NCBI GenBank assembly: GCA_920105625.2
Contig: OV050030.1
Span: 426,362,740 to 426,426,739, forward strand
Direction: 5' to 3'
DNA: 64,000 bases
DNA from: Clusia tigrina
Taxonomy: Eukaryota; Arthropoda; Insecta; Diptera; Clusiidae
The translations under genes and the position numbers were made by a program. Shown here piece after piece: positions 1 to 20,800 of this stretch. The notes beneath the pieces are model-generated. The model saw only the letters and a program-made list of their open reading frames with translations. It did no database searches and was not told the DNA's origin. Positions within the stretch are counted from its first letter, which is position 1. Each line of letters opens with the position of its first letter.

Positions 1-3000
1 CCGAGTTCGGAACGAGAACTGAAACTTAACACTCCATTAACACCCCTGAAAATGTAATTGTTTGACAGCTTGGCGGGAATACACGTACGTTTATGTATCC
101 TGTTGCCATCAAACAGATTGATTGACCTTAGCCGACAACGCGCGTGTGTGTGGCTTTGGGTCTAAGTGCACGCGCTGTGGTGCAAAATTGCTAGCGCAGG
201 GGATTAACCCAATGAATATAAATAAACTAAAGCAAATCAAACCGAACCGAAAGCGACACGAAGCATATGACAAATGCTCGCTGGACATGCATGCACGCGA
301 CCAACTGCAGATGCCATTAAAAATCGTGTGCCAAAAACGCACAGTGACAGGAATGGAACAACCAAAGAACAAAACGCCACTCGCGGGAAAATGACCACGA
401 TTTGTGCGCCACTTACAACACAAATTTCGTTAATGCCAAAGCAGGAAACGACTGAGCACGAACTTTTCAAATGACTCGGGATGAATTTAGCAAATGGGCT
501 GCGCTGGCAGTAATGTCGTAAGTACGCTACGCAAGAGAGCAATCCATAATTGCTACCGCGACTGTGAGTGGGGCCAGGCGGCAGCGACAGACTTGAACTG
601 TGACGAAATTTGGCGGAGCCGGTCGACCAACCGTTCGACAATAAATTTTGAAATTTCAACCACTGCCCGCATAAGTTCAAAGCTCTTAAAACACACAAAA
701 ACAACTCAAAATAAAGCAAATTAATTTTAATAATTTCAGTTGGCGTCACGTGAGAAGAAGCACGCCGTTCGGTCACTTTTTTGCAATGCCAGCAAAGCGC
801 TCAAGTATAAATAATGCCCACTGACATGCATGCTGGTCGGAACGAGTTGACATGTCAGCAGGAAAAACGAGCACACAAGTCGGAGTGGAATTCGAGCAGT
901 TATACTGGAATACAAATCTACACTATGTTCAGCGGCTGATTGGAGCTATTGCCCCTCCTTGTCATGTTTCATAAGTATTCGTAAGTTTCTATGTTCCAAC
1001 CCTACTCAACGTTCTTCATTTGTTCCGTTCGTTCCTGTGAAGTTGACACAACTGTATACCATTATTAATTTGAATAGTCAAGGTAACTCCAACTCTCTGT
1101 GAACAGCGCTTTCCAGACACACACACACACACACGCGTAAAAGAAATATTACAATGTAAAAATAGTAACAACTACAACAGCCATAAAAACAAAGAGTAGA
1201 ACTGGTTGAACATTTTTACTTTCAGCTTTTCACAAAGCAATGAGAACGCAGTTTGTTGCTCACACTCTTTCCGGTCAGTGATTTTGTTTTACCAAATTTT
1301 GTTGTATTTTATGTGAAACTGTAATAAATACTAAGGCGTTAATTTCTTGCTAAATGGGTTTAATACAAGCTTAAACTGATTTTAATATTTGACCCATAAA
1401 ATTAGGCAATTTGCTGGAAAAACTTTCTTTTCTTCATTTTACTTTCTTTAATATTTATTTTGATATATTATTACCATTTTTATATTCAACAGTAGAAAAT
1501 ATTTTCAGGAAAACATATGCTTGGCTTTTAGTTGCAATTTGTTGAGTTATGTTTATTTATTTTTTGTACTGTTTTCTGCTTAATAATTAAACTTAATATA
1601 CATGAAAGTACAATAATGTGTCCGATAATTTTTAAGTTTGTAAAAATATCGTCTGAATCATTCAAACCACCTCCTCCTAATTCACCGTCACCTACTAATT
1701 TAATTTATGCTTAAAACGATAACACTCATACGACCAGTTGCCAAGAGAAATAAGTTTAATAGTCCAGAAATGCGTCACACACACATTAGAAGGAATTGTT
1801 ATTGTCTGGAAAACAATTATCAAAGAGCTGTAAGGTTATTCACATATGATATTACAAGGTGCCCGGAAGCAATTAAGTTCTTAAAACAAACCTACATTAC
1901 AAACGATCAACAGTTTCCTGTTAAAGCCAGATTCAGATTCCAGGCAGCTCTAATTTTATATATTGCGTATACTAAAAATACAATGTGTCTTCTTCCATAA
2001 TTACTTACATTGTATATGAATGTACTTATATTTAGTTAAACAAATTTGTCAACAAGCCAATGGGATCATTCCAAATTATTTGCAATGATATTTAATTGAA
2101 AGAAAAAAATGACGCAATGCTATTAAAATGCGCAGGCCCTTGACACAGTCTGTCGCACGCTAGCGCCGCATCAGCAAAAGCCGGGTGAGCTCACAACAGC
2201 TCACATGAAAATTACTAAAGATGTTCATACTCGTATGTGACATTTGTCTGCTAGTGTGAGTGCACTCATAACGTGCTAGCAGACCCAATTATTGTACAAG
2301 TAGTACGCAAAAAACCTAAGGAAGAAATTACAAAATTTAATGTCAACGACAACAACAATTATGTATGTAGGTACATAGTATGTTTTACGAAGTGTGCTCA
2401 ATATTTGTTAATTGCAATTACCGTTACACTTGTTACGTACTACAATTTTGCTTTGTAACGTGCTTAAAACGTGTCTGTATGTCTATCTCCCTCCGCCGCA
2501 TTAACTTATAATTTGCCAACATCATTAAAGATGTGTGTAGGTGTGCGAGGCTATGTGTGTCACATTTATATACCATTGTACGAATAGAATTAAAAACTTG
2601 CTGTGAATGAATTTGATTAATAGCTGGAATGAAAATGGGAAATTTTTACACACACACATATGTACCTATTCTATGAAATGAGTATGCATACACATACATA
2701 TACGTAAGTTAGTTATAACTTGTCTTTAGCTTTAAGTAACAATATACCATATATCACAAGCAATACAAGTAAAAAAAACATTAATTAAAACACAAACACA
2801 AAAATAATTAAATGATGTGCTATTGTACCACATGTAGTGTCATTATAATCTTCCAAATGAATTCAGTTATTAGAGGCAACAAAAAATGAACAACAGTTGT
2901 TGTTATATTGTTTTTAGAGAAATTTATAAATCAAATACAACACATTTTTTATTATTACATTTCTTTAATTCAAGGTGGCTTTTCATACTCCAGATTGTAA

Positions 3001-3340
3001 TGACGTACATACATATGTATTGGTGATTCCATGCTACAGTAGGCAACGGCATGTATGCATGTACATATGTCGTTTTTCACACTTTCTCAAGAGAACCGAT
3101 TCAATTTGATTATTGATATGGATATTTTTGGGAAAACTTTAGATCTATTCTAACACATTATATGTAAATTTTGAAGCAAAACACACAAAACAACTCAATG
3201 TAAACATGCAAACAAACTTTTCCAAGCATGCGCTGATATGAAACGAAGAAGATACATACTTGGAAACTTATTCCACAATCTTGTAGAAGTTATCCTATCA
3301 ATATAACCAATATGCATATACATAGATATTGAAAGATTTC
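1..3340. other. Intergenic, no gene recognised
   Basis: Apart from the candidate leader exon near 803-979, this stretch holds AT-rich DNA, a CA run near 1118 and a less AT-rich patch at 2130-2180 with a GGGTGAGC donor-like site. The long overlapping frames at 100-780 read as random composition. Confidence 0.6.
803..979 (+). promoter_or_regulatory. Candidate TATA promoter and leader exon
   Basis: GTATAAATAA at about 805 is followed by a less AT-rich stretch that ends at a good donor (ATTC|GTAAGTTT) near 979. This is the layout of an untranslated first exon. No downstream coding exon was found in the window, so this rests on motifs alone. Confidence 0.25.
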
Positions 3341-3435
3341 TCTTTATTTATTTATTAAACATGATTTATATAATAATAACTTAACTATAAATAAAAGAAT
3401 TAGGCAGCACTAGCAACTTAGGCTTGCGCTTGGCT
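3341..3435 (-). repeat. Inverted copy of the GCTAGTGCT repeat
   Basis: Read on the minus strand, GCGCAAGCCTAAGTTGCTAG leads to TGCTGCCTAATTC and a tail containing AATAAATAAATAAAG. The architecture matches the 20.7-kb repeats. Confidence 0.4.
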
Positions 3436-3687
3436 GATTATAATGTTAATTATATTAATGTAATTAATGTTAAGGAAAAATTTAATATTATATATCAATA
3501 CCATAGATAATGATTCCAAGAAGATGTTGTAAATTTGTATATTATTAAACAATTAAACGTTTTAATAATATTATCTAAGCCGAGATGTTTTAACAAATCG
3601 TAGGGTTGAGTGTCATGAAAAACTAAATTCTTTTGAGTGATGAAACGCTGGCAGGAATTCAGCAGGCAGTTGCATAATTATTATATA

Positions 3688-4540
3688 CAAGATAGATTCG
3701 AAAGTAATCAGGACTTTCTGAAAATAAGAGCAACAAAAAGTCTTTCGGCAAAATCGATTTATTTTATTGAAAATAGTTCTGTTCCGACTCAATACAACGA
3801 TTTGTACGGTCTAAAAGTATGTAGAATGAGTGATTTAGATCGTTGGCTGGGATGTCCTTCAAGACGTCGGTCCAAGCCTTTTGAATTCTTTCTACATCCA
3901 CAAAACGCTTTCCTTTTTTTCTGAAAAGGTAAAAGTCTCACGGTGCCAAATCAGTTGAATACGGGGAGTGGTTGACAGTTAAATTGCCAATAGATTATAT
4001 GGCCTCACTACAAATAGGGATTTTTGAGTTCTGTTTATTGTGGAATGCATCTTGTAGACCTACGAAACTATCATTGCCAGAAGAACGCCACGAACAACCA
4101 AACGCCAAGGATGCCACTGGAAGTTGCACAGACTGACTGATCTTTTTCATCAAGGGTTTTGATGGAATCTGGGGCGATCCAGGATTTCGGTTGGCCAACA
4201 AGTTGCTCATCATTTATGTCCTCACGACAGTTTTACCACTCATGAAATCTGTCACGGCTTAAACAATCTTCACCATAAACTTGGTTAAAAGATTCAGTAA
4301 AAGTTTTTATCAAGTTTAAAACAAAACTTAATATTATCTCTATGTTCGGTGCTCATTTTTGTACCGATGACACAAACATAATGTCACTTCAAACACAATA
4401 GCTCCATTTCTATTAGTCCAAATGTCATGACAGTACATCAGTGAGAGGTCCACCTTTCTGACCCGTGTAATTGCCAATGGTTGGTATCACTAGAAATACC
4501 AATTTTTAAAAAGTCCTGTTTATTTTGTCCTGCACCTGGT
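3688..4540 (-). mobile_element. Decayed, internally deleted mariner element
   Basis: The ends form imperfect inverted repeats of about 45 bp, both containing CAGGACTTT and both flanked by TA. On the minus strand the N-terminal transposase remnant reads NQVYGEDCLSRDRFHEW and EDINDEQLVGQPKS (about 4285-4170). The C-terminal remnant reads HSPYSTDLAP, a stop, DFYLFRKKGKRF, and IESEQNYFQ (about 3978-3757). The mariner SPYSPDLAPCDF block is recognisable with its Cys turned into a stop codon. The central catalytic region is deleted, so the copy is dead and only about 850 bp long. Confidence 0.8.
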
Positions 4541-6636
4541 ATATAAATATCATAAGAGTTTCAATTAAACAATGGTGTATTCAACAAATCTTATATAACT
4601 GTTATTTGCTACTTAACTGCATTTATGCATGCAGTTTTATAATTATATAAATACAAATTTAACAAAATGCGAAGCAAATTTCAATTCGCAACACCTTTTT
4701 CTTCAGAGTATATTTATTCAATTACACATAATTGAAAACATTTGCAATCAAGTGCCTACTGTGATTAAAAATCCTGTTATCACGCACATTACGGAATGTT
4801 GGCCAAGCACAGTAACCGTTAAACACGAAACACGCGGCACAATTTTACTAGCGATTTGTGGCAGTAGCGTTAGGATACGTCACGGTATTCAAATAACGCA
4901 GTCCGAATTAAATATAACCAGCCCAACTGGTAAGCGTTAATTTATTATTTAAGCCTGGTATCAAAACTTTTAAGCATAAAATAGCTAATAATATAGAAGC
5001 AAACCATTTAAGCCATTGCAAGATTTAAAGAGATGAAGTGTCAAAAAAGTTTCCTTTTTGAAACTCTTGAGCAGAGTTTTTTATTACTCATACAACAGGC
5101 TCAAGGCGCACAGCACAAGGGACAAGGTTCACCATCGTAGCGAGTTGCTCGACATGTACTGAGCACTTAAACTGCTCAGCCTGAAAATATTGAAAAACTA
5201 AAGAAAATCGTAGCATAGCAAGCTGGGCCGCGATATGTTTATTTTTAGTACTGGAAAACAGTTCCATTAGCCTTAAGGGCATCATGGCCATCCGCAAAAA
5301 ACTATTTACCGCGAGTAAGTACGTATGAGTGCTTTAGTTGAAGGCTAGGTTCGACGCCAAATTTTACATAAATTGCAATATCAGTGTTGCGGTTTGAGGT
5401 TTTTCAAGCAATGGGTCTCCGATGAGTGTAAATGTTTAACGATATTTAAATCCAAACTGCTTTTTTGTATGACGACGGACGCTGTCAGTACCAAACTGGT
5501 TCTCCTTCGCAATTCATGCAAATGAACAAAATTTACAATCAACCATTAAATATGAGCACTCAAGAAATGGTTTTTAGATGTCAGCCAGTCACAAAAGAGG
5601 TCAAAGTATGCTGAAAATTGTTAGCTGCAATGAAATAAATGGTATTGAAATTATATAAATAATTCAAATAAAGTTCCCTATACATATATGTATGTATAGT
5701 ACCATCACGAAAATAATTGCATGTGTGAGATCATGTTTACATATGAAGAATGCCACACCTTGCTTGTAAAATGAAGTTAATTGCGTCAAATTCCCGAAAA
5801 TAGCGTGACAAATGACTGTTTGTTGACCTTAATAATGCATCAGCTTAAAATAATAACACTTACTTTACTAGAGAATTGGTCAAACTCCTTTCAAAAGCAT
5901 TACACAATTTCAACATATGTAGATCGATTTCATAAATTTTTTACATACATATGGATGTGTGGTATGTATGTACATGTATGTGTGTACACACTCATGTAAT
6001 CGCAAATGAGCAACGTTTCTAGCTGAGATCTGTTTTTCCCCATTGAGTACTCCTCAAATAAGCAATTCATTCTCACACTCTGCACTCTTCCAGACAGAAT
6101 TTACATTGAGTCTTGTCTAAGAGTCGCTCAGTTAAATTGATTGATTAATAGCTACTGATTTTTCGACTTATATTTTATTTTATTTATAAAATTTATTTCT
6201 TTCGCTTTCACTCGTCTGCAACTTTTAATTAAATGTTTTTATCTCGGCATATATAAATATGCAAACACACAAATATTAACATAACGCTATGGGACTTTGT
6301 TGTTGCCTATTTTCACACGATTCCACTCGAATTGACTTGACTTCGAGGTGACTATACTAGTTCACTCTGTTATTAAACTACGAGGGTGACGTTTGGAACG
6401 GGAATTTAACTGGTGAACTTTACAATTCACATATTTATGCAATTAGTGCAAGAGCAACTGACAAACAAGTGAAATCGTAGTCTGTGATTTTTTACAAATT
6501 TTAAATTTCAGTTACATATTTGAATTTTAATTGATTTTTAAGTAAAGAGCGCAGCGCGTTTGTAGTAATTTCGTACTCATCCTTCATGCAACTCATCGTT
6601 GCACCCAGTACTCATCCAATCCATTTGACTGTCACC
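4541..6636. other. Intergenic, nothing clear
   Basis: AT-rich sequence with scattered TATGTATGTA runs (5690, 5945-5990). A short imperfect hairpin (AGTTTC...GAAACT) occurs near 5049. No coding exon was recognised. Confidence 0.6.
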
Positions 6637-6661
6637 ATAGAGTAAAGTCTTTACTCTATGC
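6637..6661. repeat. Perfect 25-bp palindrome
   Basis: Arms CATAGAGTAAA and TTTACTCTATG flank a 3-base centre (GTC). It lies about 200 bp before the first inverted-repeat element but shares no ends with it. Confidence 0.8.
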
Positions 6662-6859
6662 TACAAGAGAAACGGGAGATGCGCAATTGTCTCAATACAC
6701 AACTACGAGTATAAACTCGAATATTGTGAAGAGTCTCATTGAGCAACTGAACGTGAAAAATCGGTTGGTACGTACAAGAAGCGAAAAATAACGAAGAAAT
6801 TTCAAGTCAGCTATACTCCTGTGTTTAATTCAGGAACCCTCATTAGAAGAGCCTGGAAT

Positions 6860-7067
6860 CAAAGAGTATACATAAATAGAGCTCGCATGACGAACGAAAT
6901 TATTGTTGCAAACATTTTTTTCGAGGGGTTTTCTAGTAAACCCCTCGAACATAAATACACGCATTGCATCTCGCTTCCTCTTGCCACTCGCCGATTTTTG
7001 TGAAATTACCATCACTTCTATTTCACAAAATTTTGAGTGATTCAATCTCATGTATGTATACTCTTTG
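6860..7067. mobile_element. Inverted-repeat MITE-like element, copy 1
   Basis: A 208-bp element whose ends are inverted repeats beginning CAAAGAGTATACATA. The flanks CTGGAAT and CTGGAAC look like a 7-bp target duplication with one change. It contains a hairpin at 6922-6947 (arms CGAGGGGTTT and AAACCCCTCG). It has no coding capacity. Two further copies lie in this window. Confidence 0.8.
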
Positions 7068-10000
7068 CTGGAACAGATTCAACAGATTCAACAGATTGCG
7101 TCTTGTATAAGTGCGAGTATTGAATTGATACTTGAGGGAACAAGGTGGAGCCCAAAATTTTTGGGTGAAGGAAAACTATTATGACCGAGAGCAACTAGAA
7201 ATCATATCAGTGATATTCGAGTGATTAAGATTTAAGCTGCTAAGAAAGATTAGAATTTAATAGAATTTTTAAAATTTAAGCTGCTAAGAAACATGAAGTA
7301 ATTTAGCACAATGTTTTTTTAAACTTGAAAGACATGCAGACTTGATGTAAATAACATCATTGCTTAATTGAAAAGGTTTTTTGGCTTGAAGCACCGTCGT
7401 GGAACATGATCATAAAGTGACTGCAAATGTGGAGTTGTTTTCAGTAACTGTCTAGGAGTACTTCTAGGAACACTGAGAACCATTCAAAAACTTTCTAAGA
7501 GTATTTCGAGGAATACTAAGTCATAATGAGACGAGTTCATGTTCCTTTGGGCACTAATGAAAGTTCGTCTTCACTATCATGTCACCATTGAACACACCGG
7601 TTTAGCAGTCGAATTGATAACTCATCCGCCTTGAAGCCCCAACTTGTTTTTGAGGTAGTTAAATGAGCAGAAGGTGCAGTTTTGAGGTCTCATTCAAATA
7701 TAATAAATCGGAAAGTGAATATTTTGTAAAACAATATCATACGATATATACTGGAGTTTCAATCTATTCTCCTCCTGTATTTTTGTAGCTACTATTTAAA
7801 GTATCAAGCCTATGTGCATTATTAATTAAAGGAATCTCTCTAGGAAATTATAAATCTGCATTATCATTATTAAAAACACCTTTATAATGTCAGTTTGTAC
7901 CCACGTGAAAAATCGTATAATATTACTGGAGCAAATATGGTATCTACAATTAAAATACACGATTTATTTACTTTGTAAATTGTCGCACAAGCTAATTGAA
8001 AATTTGCTCATAAATATATTCTGTTTGTGAAAGAGAACGATCACTAATCAGGGTTCTTTGACCTCCCTACTTCAAGATAGGTTTCTGCAGTCGAGTAATT
8101 TTGCTCGTCTTTCCACTCAAAAACTCATTGCTTTCGATATTGCATTCTTTCTTCATCATTATCTAAAAGCTAAGAAGGAAATCATATCTTATTACAATGT
8201 TGCGTGCGCGATAACAAAGATATAAAATTAACTGAACCGGCCGGCAAGACGACTACAAAATTATAAAGAATGCATACATTTTAGTTCAAAATTTAGTTTT
8301 AAAATTGTCATAAAATGTTTGAAAAAATAAAAGGATTAACACAAAAAAAGATACTGCAGATTAAAATACAAATCTCTCAAATTGTCTCAATTTTTCACAT
8401 GATGATCGGCCATTTGGAAGTTCTTTGAACTTTTTCCACAGCAATTTACCTTTCAAATATATTATTCCAAACAAAAGACAACATTGTTAGTCAGTCAGTT
8501 AATTTGTACCAAAATAAACCCAAACAACAACAACAACGACCGCAGAAAGTATCACGAATTTGTCTTTAGCCGTTGACCCGCCCAACGGCCCTTGGCACAC
8601 AAAGCAGTCGGCGAGTCACTGCTACGCGATTGGTCTGTGTGTGTGTGTGTGTGCATCAGTTTTCGTGTTTTGTTGTTTTTGTATGTGCGGCACGGCGTGC
8701 ATGGGGTCACTGCAGCGGCGACTGACAGCCTGCCAACTGCAAACATGCGCTACATACAAAATATACGCTTGCCGATGGCAAAAGCGTGAGTTTGTTGCAG
8801 CGGCCATTTAGCGAATGACATTCTCGTGCAAACCTAAACCGAAATCAAAAGCACAGCAATTGTAAGTCAGAGCCAGCGCTCTGGCTGGCTGACTGACTAC
8901 GATTTAAAGCCGCTTTGACTGATTTTAATGAAAAAGCTGTGCAAAATTCTCCAATTTCCCTTTCTGCTGCAATGTTGACCGCTAAGCAGGGACCCTGGCG
9001 CAAGCAAATTTTCTGCACACTGTTTTTGTTGAGTTTGCTCATAATTATTATCAGCAGTAGAAGACCATTTTGCACATAACTAGGGTTGATTGAAGAACTG
9101 TCCTTTAACTGCAAGTATTAATAAAAAAAATACCGAATTATTCGTGCCCTCGTAAAAATTGTATCTTCAGACTAAGTCTGCTAATTTGAGAGAGCAACAT
9201 ACGCGTGCGCACCACTCAGATCCCTTTCAAATTGTATTCACGGCTAAGTGCCTGCTTACCTCTTTCTTCGGCATGTTGCGATACGTTTCCTTTACAGCTG
9301 CAACTTATGCGAGCATACTCTAAAATTCAGTCAATTTCCGTTCGTTCGTTTTGATGCTGCTGCACCCAGGTTTGCAAACGGGGCAAACGGGGCGCTCATA
9401 CACAGAATTGCTGTATATTTTGTTGTAGTTTTATGCCCGGGTAGCAGTGCTTATTTTGTTATTACTCCTTCGTTACCGTTCTTTATTACCTGTTGTTGGT
9501 ACGTTTGGCTTAATTTCGCTCGTGTAAAGCTCTGCTTCCGTTCGGCAGTCGCAACGCTGATGTCGCCAAAAAGGGTCAATGTAGAATATGGAAAGCGTGC
9601 TGGCATACGCTGGTGTGTGCGCAGCTGCAATGTTGTACTTTTATTAATCTTATAACTTCACATAAAAGCACTCATTCAGTCACTCCCTTGTCGCTTTTAC
9701 CACTTATATGATTTTATTTGAATTACTAACCGTTTCCCTGATTTATGAATGCATTTTATTGGAACCGACGGGAAAGATTTGTATGCATTGACGGAAATCC
9801 CGCAAAGCAGCTTTATTGCATTTCGTCTATGTTATGCCTTCCTTACAGGAATTTTTACTTTTAATATCATTTCCAGCATTCCACTAATTAAAATTTCTTT
9901 GAAATCTTAACCGAGTCTATAATAATTGCTGCAGCGTTTGAACAGCCAGATCGCTCGTTGACTGAACAAGAATGTCATTGAGCTGTCAATTATCCACACG

Positions 10001-13000
10001 CAAACTCTCACACATACAAGTATGTACATGCATGTATGCAGGCATTTTAAATACTGAAATACAGTTCCATTGCTTCACTACTCCCGCTAGTAAGCGGGTA
10101 GCTGGAACAATGGAAGAACACCCCACATAGAAGTACAGAGAGTAAAGCAAACACACAATACACACCCAAATCAATATTCAACTCAGATAAATTCAATCAA
10201 AAATTCAATAAATTTATTGTGCCGTTGATTGACACATGTTTGCAGTTTCCAGCATTGAGCAGTTTGATAGATCTATGCATACAGAGTGTGAAGAAAAGAA
10301 AAGTTCCATTCCACGACTCAAAACAAAAATTTATTCTGGTGGTTGTTATTCCTATGGTTATACCTATTGGGAGGAGTTTCTACATTAAACATCACCCATA
10401 GAACGCGAGGTTTATGAGCTATATTGAAAGGGGAGTCTCAGCATCCCATCCCTTCTGTACATGCAGTTGACAGCCATTCTACAGCTCAACCGGAGTAACG
10501 AAACGCAGGGTTTATATAATACAGAATAATGAAGTTTTTAAAACGGCACTAAAGAAAAAAAAATTTTAAAAATTGTATAAACGGGCGTGCTTTTAGTTAA
10601 TTAATAATCTCAAACGACACAGAAGGAGAGCAGAGAGCATGAAAATGAGAGCATAAATGTTGATCGCACTGAATTTAATTAATTAAAAGCACTGATTTAT
10701 GAGTGCTCAGCTTTGGAAAATTGAAAAAAAGTAATCCAACTGAAAACAACAACGAAAAGATTTGCAGCCACGCCATTTGTGCTATAAATCTGTCCGCACT
10801 AATGTAATTCCGACACTATTTAATTTCATATAGCTTAAAAAGAAATATCAAAATAAACTTTTGTTAAGTATTTATACGTTTAAATAAAAAATAAATCGTC
10901 ACAATGTGAACACACAATTGTGTCGCTATTTCTACGCCTTAACTAGCGACCACGCAACAACACCACGTCGCAGAGAGACAGGGAGCAACCACCAACAGAA
11001 AAGCGTCATAAAATTTAAATGCCCAGTTTGGAGCTAATTTAGATGATCGCTTTCAATGTAGACTTTGCCTGTCTTGTCTGTCTGACATGTACACCGCAGT
11101 AGATGCAATTTCTATGTCAGGTCTTTAATTATGCGCCAAGGAGACATACAAGCACCACGGCCAACAGACACGCACACATACCAGGCAGATCGTTAACGCG
11201 TCCTGAATTATGCTTTCGCGCTTCCGATGCGCTGGGTTGCTGGCTGGTGGTATATGGCAGTGTACACGTATTTGATACATATGCGTATTTCATTGTCACT
11301 TGGCGCAGAACGAGGCAAGACGCTGAGAGAAATCGTGCTCTTTTCTTGTTAAAATATGTATATAAAGACATACATACATACACATATACATCTTTCAAGT
11401 AACCTCCGGACTATGCTTGTTGGGTGCTTTTATGCCTGAATTTATTGCTCGTAGACAAGCAATTTCCAGCTTGAGCATCAATTGTCTCAAGGCAGACTGA
11501 AGGGCGTGGAGCCGGCGCGAGTAATGTCGAATAATTAAATTCAGTAAATTTTAATTAATATTTTCAATTACTTATAAAAGAATTGCTCAAGATGAATATG
11601 GTCTGAAATACACATACTATGTATCTAAACAATCTAAACTAAAAAAAAAATTGATTTTCAAAAATCCATCAGAAGATGCAATCAAACCAAAGTGTTGACA
11701 ACATAACATGTCAAACCACACAAGCACACAACAGAATTAAGTGCGCTCATACATCGACCGTTCGGAGCAGATGTTGTCTGCGGTGGCTGTGAAATCTGTC
11801 AGTTCTTTGACGGACATGCATACAAGTATGTGATAAAACAGATGATATTGTGTCCACAACATGTCAGCGTTATTTTTGCTTGGAAAACAGCAACTACTTC
11901 TTTGTAGTTTTTGTTCTACCTTATAATATTGTTTTCACAATATAGTGAACAATTCCCCTTTATTTGAATTGCAGTTGCAGTTGGCTTTGTTCAGGCTTTC
12001 GCAACTTGGCTTTTCGTGTCTTGCCTTTGAATGCCCCTATGCTCGTATATATGTATGCATAGGTACTGCCACTCACTGCCAACCAAATACCTTCTCCTCC
12101 AACTACTCTTATAATTTACTATAATTATTGCATTCCTCACTCATTTACTGGCACCATTATGACAACACGCTATAAATACCTCCACCAGTTTGTCACACTC
12201 CATGGCGACGGAAGATCTTCACTATTTAATTGCTAATTTGATTTAAGGGCAACATGCGGTGCGTTGCGTCTGCTGCTCGTACTTCAAGCTTTGTTGTTCT
12301 TGCTGTTGCACTCACTACTCCATCATGTCGTTTGTTGGCTGTGGTTCGATCATGCACAGGCGGAGTGGGGGCTGCAGCAGACGACTGCAGTTTTGCGATA
12401 ATCCTGCTTCAGTAGGCTAAAAATAGCCAACATTATGATCATAATTAAGCAAACAGGAGCGAAAATAGTACCCGCATCCAAGCACTGGCGTCTCCCGTCT
12501 CAAAACTTGCGATATTTGCTGTCTGTGAAGTGGCATGCATTGTAGCAGATTTGAAAACAGCAAATTTATTTATAAATTGTGTAAAGTGCAATTAACAAAA
12601 GCGGAAGAAAATAAATGAAATCGGTCTTTTGCAATATTAAAGATAAATGTGCATATCTACTCGTATTTAGTTGAATGAATGGTAGTCCAGAGTTTATTCT
12701 TTGCATTCCGCAACTTCAGTAAAAGTTTCAATATTTGGCGTAAGAATTGTTGTTCTGTATAACGAAACGGATGTTGCATTGTCTAACGCTCGATAATGGT
12801 GCACGAAGTTAAGACTTTAAAATTAATCGTACTTCCGGAAAGGTATCACACCTTACAAACCTACCGACTGCTCTTAGGGTGCTCCTTTGCCATGCCATAA
12901 GATCCTATATTATGTTTACTGAACGAAGTTGTTACCTTGAAGAAAGTAGTTACCTGATATAGGTAAATTATTTCAAGACAAACAAACTTTGTCATTCATT

Positions 13001-13429
13001 GAAGAACTTGAACTAATCTTATCCTAACTTTGTGGAACCTTATGGAATCAATCTCCTGTTTCAATCAGCACATCATGCTCTGATCTTCTATGAATGAGAA
13101 GATAAAATTAACATACTTGATGACAACTCCACCGGTGCTCGAACAAAACACTGAGTCCCGGCTCGAGAATATCGCTCAAGAATATGCAACTGCAGATTCT
13201 ACAAACGAACAAAAAAAAATTGGCGATTGGCTACAAACCAGAGACGTAAGTTCTTCCATATATTGCTGGGTCTGAGAATTACACTTATGTTTAAAGCTCT
13301 GGTAACCCCACCGCCAAAGAAACTGGCACTGATGTATCCATCAATTAAGTATCAAAACAGACCACGACGTTGGATCACTGATTAAAAGATATACACCAAG
13401 ATATACACCACGAGAAATGCAAAGATGTG
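7068..13429. other. Intergenic, scattered higher-GC islands
   Basis: A threefold AACAGATTC repeat lies at about 7073-7100. Higher-GC islands at 8540-8900, 9240-9640 and 11100-11240 interrupt AT-rich DNA and could be regulatory. A small perfect hairpin (CCCGCT AGTA AGCGGG) lies near 10083. The open frames overlap on several strands and show no family motif. Confidence 0.55.
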
Positions 13430-13580
13430 GACGTAGTCCAAAAGGTGAAGCTGCGTATACCACGTTGGCTGAGAGACATCAATGGAATGGAAGAGAACCA
13501 GCTAAAATGATGCTCCACTCGCTTCCGCCAGGTTGGAGTCGACAAGTCGACCAAAAATTCGATTTAAGAGCCGGTTGATC
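13430..13580 (+). mobile_element. Frameshifted LINE C-terminal remnant
   Basis: Three successive frames give KLRIPRWLRDINGMEENQ, then PAKMMLHSLPPGWSRQ, then RPKIRFKSRL. Together they resemble the RWLGHxxRMEENR...GRPKxRW ending of many insect non-LTR elements. At least two frameshifts make it non-functional. Its borders are not visible. Confidence 0.45.
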
Positions 13581-20085
<6,505 letters not shown>

Positions 20086-20200
20086 ATAAATGAATTTGCC
20101 ATAGTATTGTATTTAGTAGTATAAACTTAGCTTATAACACTGATAAATGAATTCGTTGCTATAGTCTATCCAGTAGTATCCGCTTAGCTTGAACGACATA
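20086..20200. repeat. Diverged 57-bp tandem duplication
   Basis: Two units start at about 20086 and 20143 with ATAAATGAATT. They share ATAGT, AGTAGTAT and CTTAGCTT at matching spacings. Confidence 0.65.
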
Positions 20201-20708
20201 TTCATATATTGGAAAAAAAATACATTCTCAATTTTTATTGTAGTTGAGCTGGAAAATGAACATATTTTTGCTCATGACAGAAAATATATATTCATCTTTA
20301 GACATATCCTTATCTCTGCATTAATATAACTGGTGGAAGAACTTTGCAGTTGCAACGTACACAATAATCAGCTGTTATAGTAAATAAGAAAATAACAATA
20401 TTTCTTACTACAAACTTCAAAATGTGCTCAAATCATAGACGATGATTCATACACAAGAACTAAAGTAATCTTCTAAATTGTACCTGTTCCGATTTTAAAC
20501 AAATAACAATAAATTAAGAAACGAACATTTTGAAATGCGTGAAATATGAAAAGTGAATGATAAATTCTAAATAAATTAAATTTTCATTAAAAATATAATA
20601 ATAAAATTTTATATTTCTAAATTTATGAAGTGATTTCTAAAAAAATTTTGTTGCAAATTTGTGAACAAAAATTTTTTTTTACAATGCATTTACCCACATA
20701 AGTATAAG

Positions 20709-20800
20709 CGAGCTGAAAGCCCTGGCAGCTAGTGCTCCTAAATTTTGTATGATAAGAATTGATTCTTATCCTTCTTTTGTAAATAAATAAATAAATAAAT
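20709..20800 (+). repeat. Short repeat with (AAAT)n tail
   Basis: GCGAGCTGAAAGCCCTGGCA leads to GCTAGTGCTCC and then an AT-rich segment ending in AAAT repeats. It shares its core with segments at 20995, 29435 and, inverted, 3341-3435. It is probably the 3' end of a retroposon family. Confidence 0.5.

Noticed and set aside
237..776. 179-codon minus-strand open frame overlapping others on both strands
   Set aside because: Several frames are open together in a less AT-rich island, the translation has no domain or family motif, and a plausible promoter lies just beyond.
9248..9655. 135-codon plus-strand open frame
   Set aside because: Cys/Phe/Val-rich translation typical of random pyrimidine-rich DNA, with no motif and no splice context.
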